A stretch of 60,722 bases of DNA from Dehalococcoidales bacterium (GTDB lineage: Bacteria; Chloroflexota; Dehalococcoidia; Dehalococcoidales; Fen-1064): positions 395,801 through 456,522 of the forward strand of contig CP070842.1 in the NCBI GenBank assembly GCA_020342155.1. The letters run 5' to 3'. The notes beneath the pieces are model-generated. The model saw nothing but the letters and a program-made list of their open reading frames with translations. It was not told the origin of the DNA and ran no database searches. Below, piece by piece: positions 8,780-18,179 of this stretch (positions are counted from its first letter, which is position 1; every line of letters begins with the position of its first letter). Both the position numbers and the translations under genes were made by a program.

Positions 8780-9403
8780 ATGTTTTCAGGTATCATCGGT
8801 AAGAAACTAGGTATGAGTCAGGTATTCCGTGACGACGGCAGAGTCGAGGCAGTGACCGCTGTCGAGGCCGGGCCGTGCTGCGTGATTCAAGTTAAAACAG
8901 AGGACAAGGAAGGGTACAGCTCTGTCCAGCTGGGATTCGGTGAAGCCAAGCGAGTTAACTTACCACGGCGGGGACATCTCAAGGAACTGGGGAATTACCA
9001 GTATCTTCGAGAGTTTCGCGTGGATGATGACGAGGCCTTGCAGGTAGGTGATAAGGTTGATGTTAGCCTGTTCCAGGCGGGTGACCTGATTGATATTACA
9101 GGGATATCTAAGAGTAAGGGATTTGCCGGAGTGGTGAAACGACACCATTTCCGTGGTGGACCTAAAACGCATGGACAGTCCGACAGACACCGTGCCCCGG
9201 GCTCGATTGGAGCAGGTACAACGCCGGGTCGGGTATGGAAGGGCACGCGCATGCCGGGCCGTATGGGTGCTGACCAGGTGACGGTGCGCAATCTGGAGGT
9301 GTTCCAGGCAGACCCAGAGCGTAACCTATTACTGGTTAGAGGCGCAGTACCCGGGAGCAAGAACGGGTTGCTGCTGATAAAAAAATCACGCGAGGGGAAG
9401 TAG
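8780..9403 (+). CDS. rplC: 50S ribosomal protein L3
   Basis: 207 residues. It binds the 3' end of 23S rRNA and approaches the peptidyl transferase centre with a long loop. Landmarks are IIGKKLGMSQVF at the N-terminus and GSIGAGTTPGRVWKG with MPGRMG, the loop that reaches the active site. Confidence 0.97.
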   Translation: MFSGIIGKKLGMSQVFRDDGRVEAVTAVEAGPCCVIQVKTEDKEGYSSVQLGFGEAKRVNLPRRGHLKELGNYQYLREFRVDDDEALQVGDKVDVSLFQAGDLIDITGISKSKGFAGVVKRHHFRGGPKTHGQSDRHRAPGSIGAGTTPGRVWKGTRMPGRMGADQVTVRNLEVFQADPERNLLLVRGAVPGSKNGLLLIKKSREGK

Positions 9404-9407
9404 ATAG

Positions 9408-10052
9408 GTGCAGGTCCCGGTATATGGGTTAACTGGGGAAGTCGTTGACAATATAGAAATCAGCGACGACGTCTTTGATGTGCCGTTCAACGAGGCGGTG
9501 GTACATCAGGCGGTGGTCCGACAGCGGGCCAATGCCCGTCAGGGCACGGCCAGCACCAAGACTCGTGGCGAGATTATCGGCAGCACACGTAAAATATACC
9601 GGCAGAAAGGGACGGGTTATGCCCGGGCGGGCAGTGTTAAGTCACCTTTACGGCGCGGCGGAGGTATCACGTTTGGCCCCAAACCGAGGAGTTACCGGCA
9701 GGCGATGCCGAAAAAGATGCGACGGCTCGCCTTGAGGTGTGCCCTCTCTGCCAAGGCCAGAGACGGTGAGCTGGCAGTTCTAGAGGCACTGACATTGAAT
9801 GAGCCAAAGAGTAAGGAGATGGCCCAGATTTTAAGGGCGCTCAAGGTAGATTCCACTGCCCTCGTCGTTACCTTAGAAGCGAAGGCCAATGTGGTAAAAT
9901 CAGCCCGTAACCTGCCGGGAATTGAGACCCGGCCGGCCGATGTCATCAACGTGGTTGATGTGCTCTCCAATAAGGCGCTGCTGATGGAGGTGGCGGCGGT
10001 ACGCCGCGCCGAGCAGCTCTGGGGTGAGAAATCGCCTGAGGAGGGTGAGTAA
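9408..10052 (+). CDS. rplD: 50S ribosomal protein L4
   Basis: 214 residues from a GTG start 5 nt after rplC. L4 lines the exit tunnel with an extended loop, seen here as RQKGTGYARAGSVKSP around residues 66-81. In several bacteria L4 represses its own operon; no S10-leader-like element is seen here because rpsJ is buried in the cluster. Confidence 0.96.
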   Translation: MQVPVYGLTGEVVDNIEISDDVFDVPFNEAVVHQAVVRQRANARQGTASTKTRGEIIGSTRKIYRQKGTGYARAGSVKSPLRRGGGITFGPKPRSYRQAMPKKMRRLALRCALSAKARDGELAVLEALTLNEPKSKEMAQILRALKVDSTALVVTLEAKANVVKSARNLPGIETRPADVINVVDVLSNKALLMEVAAVRRAEQLWGEKSPEEGE

Positions 10053-10336
10053 TGCACCTTTATGAGGTATTGCGCCGTCCTCTGGTGACGGAAAAGAACG
10101 CAGTACTGCAGATGGAAGGCAAGTATGCCTTCGAAGTGGCTGGCGGGGCTACCAAGCCGCAGATTAAACAGGCTGTGGAAACAGCCTTTAAGGTCAAGGT
10201 TACTGGGGTTAACGTGATGACAATGCCTGGTAAAGAGCGTAGAGTCGGGAGGCGACATGTGAGGACGCCATCTTGGAAGAAGGCGATTGTTACGCTCGGG
10301 CCGGGTGACCGGATAGAGCTATTTGAGAATGTGTAG
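10052..10336 (+). CDS. rplW: 50S ribosomal protein L23
   Basis: 94 residues. It sits at the tunnel exit and is the docking site for trigger factor and SRP. LRRPLVTEKN at the N-terminus and PGKERRVGRR in the central loop are typical. The start overlaps the rplD stop by one base (TAATG). Confidence 0.96.
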   Translation: MHLYEVLRRPLVTEKNAVLQMEGKYAFEVAGGATKPQIKQAVETAFKVKVTGVNVMTMPGKERRVGRRHVRTPSWKKAIVTLGPGDRIELFENV

Positions 10337-10351
10337 GTATAAGGGGGCCGT

Positions 10352-11182
10352 GTGGCACTAAAGACATATCGTCCAACCTCTCCCGGAAGACGGGCCATGT
10401 CTGGCTCCAGCTTCGAAGAGATAACCAAATCGAAGCCGGAGAAGTCGTTACTGCGGCCTTTAAAGAAAAGGGCGGGGCGAAATAACCAGGGGCGAATAAC
10501 AGTACGTCACCGAGGTGGTGGTGCCAAGCGCCAGCTACGCATCATTGATTTCAAGCGGGACAAAGCTGGTGTTCCTGGTCGAGTAGCAACGATTGAGTAT
10601 GACCCCAACCGTTCGGCGAGGATTGCCCTGATCCACTATGCGGATGGGGACAAGCGTTATATTCTGGCTCCGGTGGGTTTGAGTGTTAATGATAGAGTGC
10701 AGGCTGGTCCTGGTGCCGAGATAAGACCGGGAAATTCTCTACCCTTGAAATCAATCCCGACCGGGACTTCGATACATAACATTGAGTTGAAAGCGGGCAA
10801 AGGTGGTCAATTGGTGCGTGGGGCCGGGGTGTCTGCCCAGTTACTTGCTAAGGAAGGTGATTATGCCCATGTGCGGTTGCCCTCCGGCGAGGTACGCTTG
10901 ATTCGTAGTGAATGTATGGCCACCATTGGCCAGGTTGGTAATGTTGAACACCAGGGAATCAAGCTAGGCAAAGCCGGACGAAAGCGATGGCTTGGCTGGC
11001 GACCAACGGTAAGGGGTTCGGCGATGACCCCGCGGGACCACCCTCATGGTGGTGGCGAAGGACGAAGTCCGATAGGCTTACCGGGGCCGAAGACACCGTG
11101 GGGTAAGCCGGCACTGGGCTATAGAACACGGAGGAATAGGGCTACGGACAGTCTGATTGTCAGGCGCCGAAGGACGAAGTAA
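10352..11182 (+). CDS. rplB: 50S ribosomal protein L2
   Basis: 276 residues from a GTG start after AGGGGG. It is essential for subunit joining and the peptidyl transferase centre. The conserved [10 protein letters not shown] with its functional histidine is present near residue 230, as is the RNA-binding segment [11 protein letters not shown]. Confidence 0.97.
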   Translation: MALKTYRPTSPGRRAMSGSSFEEITKSKPEKSLLRPLKKRAGRNNQGRITVRHRGGGAKRQLRIIDFKRDKAGVPGRVATIEYDPNRSARIALIHYADGDKRYILAPVGLSVNDRVQAGPGAEIRPGNSLPLKSIPTGTSIHNIELKAGKGGQLVRGAGVSAQLLAKEGDYAHVRLPSGEVRLIRSECMATIGQVGNVEHQGIKLGKAGRKRWLGWRPTVRGSAMTPRDHPHGGGEGRSPIGLPGPKTPWGKPALGYRTRRNRATDSLIVRRRRTK

Positions 11183-11183
11183 A

Positions 11184-11474
11184 TTGTCAAGATCGACTAA
11201 AAAGGGACCGGCTGTTGATGTTAAGCTTCTGAAGAAGGTGGAGGCAGTCAATCTCTCTGGTGAGAAAACTGTAATAAGGACGTGGTCTCGCTGGTGCACT
11301 ATCCTGCCAGAGATGGTAGGGCTTACTATTGGAGTGCATGATGGCCGGAGACACGTACCTATCTTTATTACCGAAAATATGGTGGGTCACAAACTGGGTG
11401 AGTTTGCTCAGACCCGGACCTTCCGCGGGCACTCTGCCAAGGCAGAGACAACTGTTCAGAGACGGAGAAGGTAG
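11184..11474 (+). CDS. rpsS: 30S ribosomal protein S19
   Basis: 96 residues from the TTG at 11184, giving [12 protein letters not shown], the family start; a longer in-frame version overlaps rplB and is rejected. S19 pairs with S13 in the 30S head. The conserved [20 protein letters not shown] is intact. Confidence 0.95.
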   Translation: MSRSTKKGPAVDVKLLKKVEAVNLSGEKTVIRTWSRWCTILPEMVGLTIGVHDGRRHVPIFITENMVGHKLGEFAQTRTFRGHSAKAETTVQRRRR

Positions 11475-11491
11475 GCTAGGCAGGAGATAAG

Positions 11492-11830
11492 GTGGAAGTA
11501 AAGTCTGTTGCCAAGAATACGGGCGTGCCGGCTCGTAAGATGCGACGCTTGGTAGATATGGTAAGGGGAAAACCGGTGGACGAAGCGATGACATTGCTGA
11601 AGTTCGCTCCTTCGCCGAGTGCCCGGATTGTGGCCAAGGTGGTGAAAGCCGCTACGGCAGATGCGGAGACTGTCTATCAGATACCGTCTGCGGAACTCAG
11701 GATTGTCGGTATTTTCGCTGATGAGGCGCTAACCTTGAAAAGGTATCGTGCCGGTGCCCGGAGGCGGGTCAAACACATCCTGAAGAGGTCCAGTCATATT
11801 ACGGTTATCGTTAGTGAGCAGGAGGCTTGA
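11492..11830 (+). CDS. rplV: 50S ribosomal protein L22
   Basis: 112 residues from a GTG start following AGGAGATAAG. Its beta-hairpin lines the exit tunnel; the tip region KRYRAGARRRV is visible near residues 83-93. It follows rpsS by 17 nt. Confidence 0.96.
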   Translation: MEVKSVAKNTGVPARKMRRLVDMVRGKPVDEAMTLLKFAPSPSARIVAKVVKAATADAETVYQIPSAELRIVGIFADEALTLKRYRAGARRRVKHILKRSSHITVIVSEQEA

Positions 11831-11836
11831 TTCTTA

Positions 11837-13123
11837 ATGGGACATAAGGTTCACCCCACAGGTTTCAGGCTTGGTGTGATACGCGATTGGGATGCCAAGT
11901 GGTATGCCGATCGGCATTACATGGAGTACCTGCAGGAAGACCTCAAGCTTCGTGAGGTTGTGGAATCAATGTATCCTGAAGCTGGTGTCTCCACGGTTGA
12001 GATTGACCGCCAAGCAAATAATGTGTCCATGACTATCCATACTGCCCGTCCCGGTATTCTGATTGGTCGTGGCGGGCAACGGGTCGATGAGTTGAGAGCC
12101 AAGCTTGAGGATCTTGTCGGGAAACGGATCCAGCTGAATATTCGAGAGATTCCGCAACCGGAGCTCGATGCCTACCTTGTAGCTAGAAATGTTGCCGACC
12201 AGATTGAGCGTCGGCTTGCCTACCGAAGGACCCTGAATCAGACAATCCTTCGGTCGATGCAGGCAGGTGCCAAAGGGATAAAAATAAGCTGCGCTGGCAG
12301 GTTGGATGGTGCGGAGATTGCCCGGCGTGTCACGATGCACAGGGGACAGGTGCCCCTGCATACCCTGAGAGCTGATATTGACTATGGATTTGCCGAGGCG
12401 CGTACGACGATGGGTAGGATCGGTATCAAAGTCTGGCTATATCGGGGGGACGTACTACCGGCACGTAAGGAGGCCGAGGAAGAGGCTATTGCCGAGTATA
12501 TAGAACCAGAGGCTGTTCCGTTGGCTGAGGTGGAGGTTGGTGAAGCACCTACTCTTGTGCCTGAAGAACCATCTCCAGCCGAGACTGTCATAGTAGAGAC
12601 TGTAGAGCAGGCGGTTGAAGTAGCCCCCGAGGTGGAGATGATCGCTGAAGCGGAGGTGGCTACCGAAGCGCCCGCCGAACTTATAGAGGCCGAGGCTATA
12701 GCCGAGGTCGAGCCTGCGGCTGAACCGGAGGAGAAACCGGTTGAGGCCAAACCAGCAGCCAAGAAACGTACCAGAAAGGCGGCCCCGGTAAAGGCAAAGG
12801 CAGAGGCAGAGGCTGTGGCCGAGGTCGAGCCTGCGGTTGAATCAGAGGAAAAACCGGTTGAAGCCAAACCGGCAGCGAAAAAACGTACTAGAAAGGTAGT
12901 CCCGGCAAAGACAGAGACGACTGCCGAGGCCGAGCCTGCGGCTGAACCGGAGGATGAACCGGCTAAAACCAAAGCAGCAGCAAAGAGACGCACTAGAAAG
13001 GTAACGCCGAAGACCGAGGTGGAGGAGGCCAAGGAGACGACGGCCGAGGTTGACGACACTACAGCGGGGCCTGCCGCAGCGGAGTCGGCTGAGAGTCAGG
13101 GAGATAGCGATGCTACAACCTAA
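11837..13123 (+). CDS. rpsC: 30S ribosomal protein S3 with a long repetitive C-terminal tail
   Basis: 428 residues. Residues 1-212 are a normal S3 ([15 protein letters not shown] motif IGRGG at 76-80; GRIGIKVW near 193-200), a 30S protein at the mRNA entry pore with helicase function. The remaining 216 residues are unlike any S3 core. They form an acidic Glu/Ala/Pro/Val region followed by three related repeats of 35-39 residues, each with an acidic EVEPA-type half and a basic AAKKRTRK half. The DNA repeats start at 12701, 12818 and 12923. The tail is in frame, free of stops, and overlaps rplP by 14 nt, so it is part of the gene. Confidence 0.95.
   Translation: MGHKVHPTGFRLGVIRDWDAKWYADRHYMEYLQEDLKLREVVESMYPEAGVSTVEIDRQANNVSMTIHTARPGILIGRGGQRVDELRAKLEDLVGKRIQLNIREIPQPELDAYLVARNVADQIERRLAYRRTLNQTILRSMQAGAKGIKISCAGRLDGAEIARRVTMHRGQVPLHTLRADIDYGFAEARTTMGRIGIKVWLYRGDVLPARKEAEEEAIAEYIEPEAVPLAEVEVGEAPTLVPEEPSPAETVIVETVEQAVEVAPEVEMIAEAEVATEAPAELIEAEAIAEVEPAAEPEEKPVEAKPAAKKRTRKAAPVKAKAEAEAVAEVEPAVESEEKPVEAKPAAKKRTRKVVPAKTETTAEAEPAAEPEDEPAKTKAAAKRRTRKVTPKTEVEEAKETTAEVDDTTAGPAAAESAESQGDSDATT
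12701..13017 (+). repeat. Three imperfect repeats inside the rpsC tail
   Basis: Units begin at 12701, 12818 and 12923 (periods of 117 and 105 nt). Each starts GCCGAGG-C/T-CGAGCCTGCGG and encodes an acidic block followed by A-A-K-K/R-R-T-R-K. Differences are mostly silent or conservative, which suggests selection on the protein sequence. Confidence 0.85.
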
Positions 13124-13565
13124 GCGGGTGAAGTTTCGTAAGACTCATAAGGGGAGGCGTAGTGGACAAGCGAACGCCGGAAACACGGTTGTCTTTGGGG
13201 AGTTTGCACTTGTAGCCGAACAGTCCGCCTGGGTGACGGCTCGTCAGATTGAAGCAGCCCGGCGGGCAATGACACGTTATGTGCGCCGTGGTGGTAAAAT
13301 CTGGATACGCATTTTCCCGGACAAGTCGGTGACGAAGAAGGCGGCGGAGACTCGAATGGGCTCGGGGAAAGGTACTCCGGACCACTGGGTGGCTATCGTG
13401 AAACCGGGCAGGGTGATGTTTGAGATGGCCGGTGTTACTGAGGATGTCGCCAAGGAGGCGATGCGGCTGGCGTCACATAAACTGCCGTTGAAAGTGCGGT
13501 TCGTTAACAGGCAAGCTTACAGCGCCGGGGCCAGACCAGAGGTAAAGGAGCTGACGCAGGTTTGA
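13110..13565 (+). CDS. rplP: 50S ribosomal protein L16
   Basis: 151 residues from ATG 13110 ([16 protein letters not shown], the family start), inside the last codons of rpsC. It organises the A-site tRNA region of the 50S subunit. [19 protein letters not shown] and [13 protein letters not shown] are the recognisable signatures. The C-terminus is about 10 residues longer than usual. Confidence 0.96.
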   Translation: MLQPKRVKFRKTHKGRRSGQANAGNTVVFGEFALVAEQSAWVTARQIEAARRAMTRYVRRGGKIWIRIFPDKSVTKKAAETRMGSGKGTPDHWVAIVKPGRVMFEMAGVTEDVAKEAMRLASHKLPLKVRFVNRQAYSAGARPEVKELTQV

Positions 13566-13771
13566 AGGTCGAAGAGATGCGAGCCCTCAGCCCAGAAGAA
13601 CTGACGAAACAGTTAGAAGCAGCCCATCGCGAGCTTTTTGACCTTCGCTTTCGGGCGGCCACCAAGCAACTGGTGAACCATCGGGAAATTCCAAGGGTGA
13701 AGAGAGAGATTGCCAGAATGCAGACGGTGCTGAGGGAATGGGAGTTGTCACAGATTGACTCTGAGGAATAA
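13562..13771 (+). CDS. rpmC: 50S ribosomal protein L29
   Basis: 69 residues, from a TTG that overlaps the rplP stop (TTGA). A two-helix hairpin at the tunnel exit; the typical core [13 protein letters not shown] and [13 protein letters not shown] are present. The TTG is the only start giving the normal N-terminus. Confidence 0.93.
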   Translation: MKVEEMRALSPEELTKQLEAAHRELFDLRFRAATKQLVNHREIPRVKREIARMQTVLREWELSQIDSEE

Positions 13772-13823
13772 AGGTTATCGATTCGGTATATTGATTTACC
13801 GAGACTGGAGAAGGGTCTAGTCC

Positions 13824-14195
13824 ATGGAGCGAAAGCGTAAGACCAGACTTGGCCGTGTGGTAAGTAATAAAATGGATAAGACGGTGGTGGTGACCGTGGA
13901 GACACGTCGGCATCACCCGGTATATAAGAAGACCGTCCGCAGGATGACGCGGTACAAGGTACATGATGAAAAAAATGAGTGCCAGCCGGGTGATACTGTC
14001 CGGTTAGAGGAGTCCCGTCCTTTGTCTAAGGAGAAGCGGTGGCGAGTGGCGGAGATAATTACCAAGGCAGAGCAGATAGAGGTCAGGCCGGTGGAGCTGG
14101 AAGTCCAGCCTGAGGAAGCCGTTGCTGAGCCTGAGGAAGCCGTTGCTGAGCCTGAGGAAGCCATTGCTGAGCCTGAGGAAGAGGCTGAAGACTGA
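13824..14195 (+). CDS. rpsQ: 30S ribosomal protein S17 with an acidic repeat tail
   Basis: 123 residues against the usual 80-90. Residues 1-81 are normal S17 ([24 protein letters not shown]), a primary 16S binder. Residues 82-123 form an acidic extension of AEPEEAV units encoded by a 21-bp tandem repeat (14109-14190). It follows rpmC after a 52-nt gap. Confidence 0.95.
   Translation: MERKRKTRLGRVVSNKMDKTVVVTVETRRHHPVYKKTVRRMTRYKVHDEKNECQPGDTVRLEESRPLSKEKRWRVAEIITKAEQIEVRPVELEVQPEEAVAEPEEAVAEPEEAIAEPEEEAED
14109..14190 (+). repeat. 21-bp tandem repeat in rpsQ
   Basis: Three full units (14109-14129, 14130-14150, 14151-14171) of CCTGAGGAAGCCGTTGCTGAG and a partial fourth. The unit is a multiple of 3, so copy-number change by slippage would only lengthen or shorten the acidic tail. 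Confidence 0.9.
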
Positions 14196-14212
14196 TATGG
14201 GGATAGTGTGAA

Positions 14213-14581
14213 ATGATCCAGTCTAATACCAGACTCAGGGTAGCAGATAACACCGGTGCTCGACAGATGATGTGCATCGGTGTATTGGGTGGCACAGGGA
14301 AAAAATACGCCCGTGTCGGTGATGTTATCGTGGGGTCTATTAAGAGGGCTATCCCGGGTGGTGCTGTTAAGGGAGGGGATGTTGTCCGGGCGGTTATCAT
14401 TCGTACTGCCAAACCCTACCGTCGGCCGGACGGCTCGTACATTAGATTTGATGAGAATGCTGCCGTAATTCTTACCGATAAGAATAATCCACGAGGTACC
14501 AGGATATTCGGTCCGGTGGCCAGGGAGTTAAGGGAGAAAAACTTTACCAAGATAATTTCACTGGCTCCTGAAGTTTTATAA
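14213..14581 (+). CDS. rplN: 50S ribosomal protein L14
   Basis: 122 residues, the standard length. It forms an intersubunit bridge with 16S helix 44 and is the binding site for silencing factor Rsf[18 protein letters not shown] and [14 protein letters not shown] are diagnostic. Confidence 0.97.
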   Translation: MIQSNTRLRVADNTGARQMMCIGVLGGTGKKYARVGDVIVGSIKRAIPGGAVKGGDVVRAVIIRTAKPYRRPDGSYIRFDENAAVILTDKNNPRGTRIFGPVARELREKNFTKIISLAPEVL

Positions 14582-14594
14582 GAAAGACCGGGCT

Positions 14595-14906
14595 ATGAAG
14601 ATTAGGAAGAACGATAACGTACTGGTTGTCACTGGCAAAGACAAGGGAAAGAGGGGTAGGGTACGGTTCGCCTATCCCAAGAAGAACCGGGTGCTGGTTG
14701 AAGGTGTTAACTTTATCAAGATGCATAGTCGGGCAAGGGCGCAGATGAGACAGGCCGGCATCATTGAGCGAGAGGCACCGATTAATGTGTCAAACGTGAT
14801 GCTCGTCTGTAACCGCTGCAACCGGCCGGTAAGGGTCGGATTCCGTAAGCTGGAAGACGGACGCAAGGTCCGCATCTGCCGAGGTTGTAATGAGGTGGTT
14901 GACTAG
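14595..14906 (+). CDS. rplX: 50S ribosomal protein L24
   Basis: 103 residues. It is an assembly initiator that binds the 5' domain of 23S rRNA. It has a KOW motif (NDNVLVVTGKDKGKRGRV) and a C-terminal ribbon with CNRC and CRGC pairs that probably binds zinc, as in many Gram-positive-type L24 proteins. Confidence 0.96.
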   Translation: MKIRKNDNVLVVTGKDKGKRGRVRFAYPKKNRVLVEGVNFIKMHSRARAQMRQAGIIEREAPINVSNVMLVCNRCNRPVRVGFRKLEDGRKVRICRGCNEVVD

Positions 14907-15449
14907 ATGTCGGGGCTGAAGGAAAGATACAGGAAAGAGATTGTTCCTCGTATGATGGAGCTTGGTGGCTACCGTAATGTGATGCAGGTGCCCAGGCTGG
15001 AGAAGGTTGTCGTTGGTATTGGGCTGGGCGAGGCTGTTCAAAACGCGCGGGCGCTGGAGGGTGCAGAGCAAGACCTGCCGGCAATTACCGGACAGAAACC
15101 GATAATAACCCGTGCCAGGAGGTCAATCGCCGCCTTCCGGCTGCGGACCGGGATGCCGATTGGATTGAAGGTAACACTGCGAAAAGACCGCATGTATGAC
15201 TTCGTAGAACGGTTGATTGGTATCGTCCTGCCCCGTATACGGGAGTTTCGCGGTGTCCCCAGGGATTCCTTTGATGGCCGTGGTAACTATACTCTGGGGT
15301 TCAGAGAGCAGACCGCTTTCCCCGAGATTGATTATGATAAGATTGATAAAGTACGGGGGCTGGAGATAACAATCGTTACAACTGCCAGGACAGACGAGGA
15401 GGGCAGGCAACTTCTGGAATTATTCGGCATGCCCTTCAGCCGGGATTGA
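14907..15449 (+). CDS. rplE: 50S ribosomal protein L5
   Basis: 180 residues, starting directly after the rplX stop. It binds 5S rRNA and contacts P-site t[20 protein letters not shown] and the C-terminal [20 protein letters not shown] are typical. Confidence 0.97.
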   Translation: MSGLKERYRKEIVPRMMELGGYRNVMQVPRLEKVVVGIGLGEAVQNARALEGAEQDLPAITGQKPIITRARRSIAAFRLRTGMPIGLKVTLRKDRMYDFVERLIGIVLPRIREFRGVPRDSFDGRGNYTLGFREQTAFPEIDYDKIDKVRGLEITIVTTARTDEEGRQLLELFGMPFSRD

Positions 15450-15459
15450 ACGGAGTTAG

Positions 15460-15645
15460 ATGGCTAAGAAGTCGGAAATTGCCAAGTGGAGGCGTCCACC
15501 GAAGCATAAGGTACAATTTCACAATCGGTGCCATTTGTGTGGTCGGCCTCGCGCTTATATGCGTAAGTTTGGACTGTGCCGAATCTGCTTCCGGGAGCTG
15601 GCTCTGGCCGGTAAGATTCCGGGAGTGAGGAAATCGAGCTGGTAA
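15460..15645 (+). CDS. rpsZ: 30S ribosomal protein S14, zinc-binding type Z
   Basis: 61 residues, the short C+ form, with CHLC and CRIC zinc ligands. It is a 30S head protein. The long zinc-free S14 form is not seen in the window. Confidence 0.95.
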   Translation: MAKKSEIAKWRRPPKHKVQFHNRCHLCGRPRAYMRKFGLCRICFRELALAGKIPGVRKSSW

Positions 15646-15667
15646 GATATATCCAGAGGGGGTAAGG

Positions 15668-16066
15668 GTGACTGTTACTGACCCAATCGCCGATATGTTA
15701 ACCCGGGTGCGCAATGCTGTCATGGTGAGGCATGATTCAGTGATGATGCCTTCATCGAAGATGAAGCTGGCTATTGCCAGTATCCTTAAGGAGGAGGGCT
15801 TCATCAGTGACTATGAGGTGGTTCGGGGTAAGACGCAACGGGTTATCAAGATTCACCTCAAGTATCGAGACAGGAACGAACCGGTCATTTCTGGACTGGA
15901 GCGTGTCAGTAAACCTGGCCTGAGAGTCTACGTCCAGAGGAAGGAGATCCCCCGTGTTTACGGGGGACTAGGGATTGCCATCCTGTCGACTCCCGAAGGA
16001 GTAATAACTGGCCAGCAGGCGTGGCGGCGGGGGATTGGTGGCGAGCTGCTGTGCTACATATGGTAA
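15668..16066 (+). CDS. rpsH: 30S ribosomal protein S8
   Basis: 132 residues from a GTG start ([17 protein letters not shown]). It binds the 16S central domain and in E. coli represses the spc operon. The C-terminal [20 protein letters not shown] is intact. Confidence 0.97.
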   Translation: MTVTDPIADMLTRVRNAVMVRHDSVMMPSSKMKLAIASILKEEGFISDYEVVRGKTQRVIKIHLKYRDRNEPVISGLERVSKPGLRVYVQRKEIPRVYGGLGIAILSTPEGVITGQQAWRRGIGGELLCYIW

Positions 16067-16084
16067 ATTCTTGGAGTAATACCA

Positions 16085-16633
16085 ATGTCTAGGATAGGAA
16101 AGATGCCGGTACCCGTGCCTGAGGGGGTGTCAGTGGACATCAACGCGGGTGAGGTTACCGTAAAAGGACCTAAGGGAGAACTGCGGCGCCAGTTCAATCC
16201 GGATATGATGATCGAATTTAAGGAGGATATCCTGACTGTATCGCGTCCCAGTGATGACCGGGTGCATCGTTCCTTGCATGGTCTGACACGGACCCTTCTC
16301 GCAAATATGGTGGAAGGGGTGACCGAGGGTTGCCAAAGGACTTTGGATATTGTGGGCGTCGGTTATCGGGCTGAGAAGAGTGGGGACAACCTGATAATCA
16401 ATGTTGGCTTTTCCCACCCAGTTGAGGTTAAGCCCTTACCGGGTATAACACTGGAGGTCGTGGGGAATCGTATAAATGTTAGCGGGATTGACAAGGAAGT
16501 CGTTGGTGAGATGACGGCTCGAATCAGGGCAATCCGCCCACCTGATGCTTACAAAGGGAAAGGCATCCGTTACAGCGAAGAAATAGTCCGTTTGAAACCA
16601 GGTAAGGCAGGCAAAGCGATAGGGAGAGGATAA
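16085..16633 (+). CDS. rplF: 50S ribosomal protein L6
   Basis: 182 residues. It sits near the sarcin-ricin loop and the factor-binding site. MSRIGKMPVPVPEGV at the start and PPDAYKGKGIRY near the end are diagnostic. Confidence 0.97.
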   Translation: MSRIGKMPVPVPEGVSVDINAGEVTVKGPKGELRRQFNPDMMIEFKEDILTVSRPSDDRVHRSLHGLTRTLLANMVEGVTEGCQRTLDIVGVGYRAEKSGDNLIINVGFSHPVEVKPLPGITLEVVGNRINVSGIDKEVVGEMTARIRAIRPPDAYKGKGIRYSEEIVRLKPGKAGKAIGRG

Positions 16634-16999
16634 GTGGGCCAAAAGCACCGAAGAGCCGCTCGTATCCGGCGGCATACCAGGGTCAGGGCGAGAGTGGAAG
16701 GTACTGTCTCCCGGCCACGTTTATGCGTGTTTCGCAGTCTGAACCATATCTATGCTCAGGTTATTGATGATACTATCGGTCATACCCTGGTAGCGGCGTC
16801 AACCCTTGACCAGGAGATGAAGGGTGAGTTGGACGGCAAGAACAAAACGGGTAAGTCCGAGCTTGTCGGTACGCTGATAGCGAAACGGGCGCTTGATAAA
16901 GGGATAACTCAGGTGGCCTTTGACCGCGGCGGCTTCAAGTACCATGGTCGGGTGAAGGCATTGGCTGAGGCTGCTCGTAAGGAAGGACTGAAGTTCTGA
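16634..16999 (+). CDS. rplR: 50S ribosomal protein L18
   Basis: 121 residues from a GTG directly after the rplF stop. It binds 5S rRNA together with L5. [19 protein letters not shown] and the C-terminal [20 protein letters not shown] are characteristic. Confidence 0.96.
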   Translation: MGQKHRRAARIRRHTRVRARVEGTVSRPRLCVFRSLNHIYAQVIDDTIGHTLVAASTLDQEMKGELDGKNKTGKSELVGTLIAKRALDKGITQVAFDRGGFKYHGRVKALAEAARKEGLKF

Positions 17000-17021
17000 G
17001 GGGAGTAGTGCTAGGTAGACT

Positions 17022-17543
17022 ATGGTAGTACTAAATAAGATAGACCCGACTGACCTGATTCTAACTGATAAACTGATATACATCAACCGTGTTGCCAAGG
17101 TGGTGATGGGGGGTAAACGCCTCAGCTTCAGTGCTCTGGTGGTAACCGGTGATGGCCAGGGGCATGTCGGTGTCGGCATCGGTAAGGCTAACGAAGTGCC
17201 GCTGGCGATTAACAAAGCAAACGCGATCGCGAGGAAAGAACTCATCAAGATTAACCTGGCGGGGTCAACTATTCCCCATGGGATAACGGTCAAGTATGGT
17301 GCAGCCCGGGTTATGCTGAAACCGGCGTCACCGGGTACCGGTATCATCGCTGGTGGCAGTGTTCGTGCTGTGCTTGAGGTAGCCGGGGTAAAAGATATCC
17401 TGACGAAGTCGTTAGGCAGTGCTAACAAGGCTAACGTGGCCAGGGCAACGATTCTCGCCCTCAGCAAATTGAAAGACCCGGCCAGGGAAGTGGCCAGACG
17501 AAAGGGATTACCTGAACCTGAGGAGACTGTGACCGATGTCTAA
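17022..17543 (+). CDS. rpsE: 30S ribosomal protein S5
   Basis: 173 residues. It affects decoding fidelity and, with S3 and S4, forms the mRNA entry helicase. The double-stranded-RNA-binding-like segment with [14 protein letters not shown] is intact, as is the C-terminal domain ([12 protein letters not shown]). Confidence 0.97.
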   Translation: MVVLNKIDPTDLILTDKLIYINRVAKVVMGGKRLSFSALVVTGDGQGHVGVGIGKANEVPLAINKANAIARKELIKINLAGSTIPHGITVKYGAARVMLKPASPGTGIIAGGSVRAVLEVAGVKDILTKSLGSANKANVARATILALSKLKDPAREVARRKGLPEPEETVTDV

Positions 17544-17718
17544 GCTGAGAGTTACCTGGGTCAAGAGTGGCATTGGCTACAGTCAGGACCAGCGGCGAAC
17601 ATTGCGGGCCCTGGGCTTCCACCGACTCAACCAGAGTGTTGTTCACGAAGATTCGGGGTCCATTCGTGGTATGATTATTAAGGTTAGACATTTACTCAAG
17701 GTGGAGGAAGCAAAGTGA
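17536..17718 (+). CDS. rpmD: 50S ribosomal protein L30
   Basis: 60 residues, normal for the short bacterial form. [13 protein letters not shown] and [16 protein letters not shown] are typical. It overlaps rpsE by 8 nt and rplO by 4 nt. Confidence 0.95.
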   Translation: MSKLRVTWVKSGIGYSQDQRRTLRALGFHRLNQSVVHEDSGSIRGMIIKVRHLLKVEEAK

Positions 17719-18179
17719 GATTGGACGCGCTTTCTCCGGCGCCTGGCTCGCGAAAAACAAGGAAGCGTGTCGGTCGCGGGGATGGCAGTGGACGTGGGAC
17801 CTATTCGGGACGGGGTAGTAAAGGACAGAAATCCCGTTCTGGTCATCGGATGATACCCGGCTTTGAAGGCGGGCAGTTGCGGCTTATCGAGCGCCTACCG
17901 CGTAAGCGTGGCTTCACCAATATCTTCCGTACCGAATACTGCGTTGTCAAGCTGGCCAGTCTGAATTCGTTTGAGGCTGGTAGTGAGATAGACCCGGAAA
18001 AATTGGTGGCTGCCGGTATAATCAAGTCGCTGCGCAAGCCAATCAAGATACTGTCGGATGGTGATATCAATCACCCACTTTCGGTAAAGGCACATAAGTT
18101 CTCGGCGGCTGCCAGGGCCAAGATTGAGGCGGCTGGAGGCAAAACGGAGGAGGTGGTAAATGCGGCCGCGGCAGACTAG
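17715..18179 (+). CDS. rplO: 50S ribosomal protein L15
   Basis: 154 residues from a GTG start overlapping the rpmD stop. It is a late assembly protein that threads into 23S rRNA. The glycine/arginine-rich N-terminus ([20 protein letters not shown]) and [18 protein letters not shown] are present. Confidence 0.96.
   Translation: MRLDALSPAPGSRKTRKRVGRGDGSGRGTYSGRGSKGQKSRSGHRMIPGFEGGQLRLIERLPRKRGFTNIFRTEYCVVKLASLNSFEAGSEIDPEKLVAAGIIKSLRKPIKILSDGDINHPLSVKAHKFSAAARAKIEAAGGKTEEVVNAAAAD

Noticed and set aside
12382..13059. A 225-residue open frame antisense to the rpsC tail
   Set aside because: It is a mirror of the repeat composition (Ser/Ala-rich), lacks a promoter or ribosome-binding site, and the forward frame extends normal S3.
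16799..17467. A 222-residue open frame antisense to rplR/rpsE
   Set aside because: Low-complexity Ala/Leu/Thr composition opposite two certain genes.
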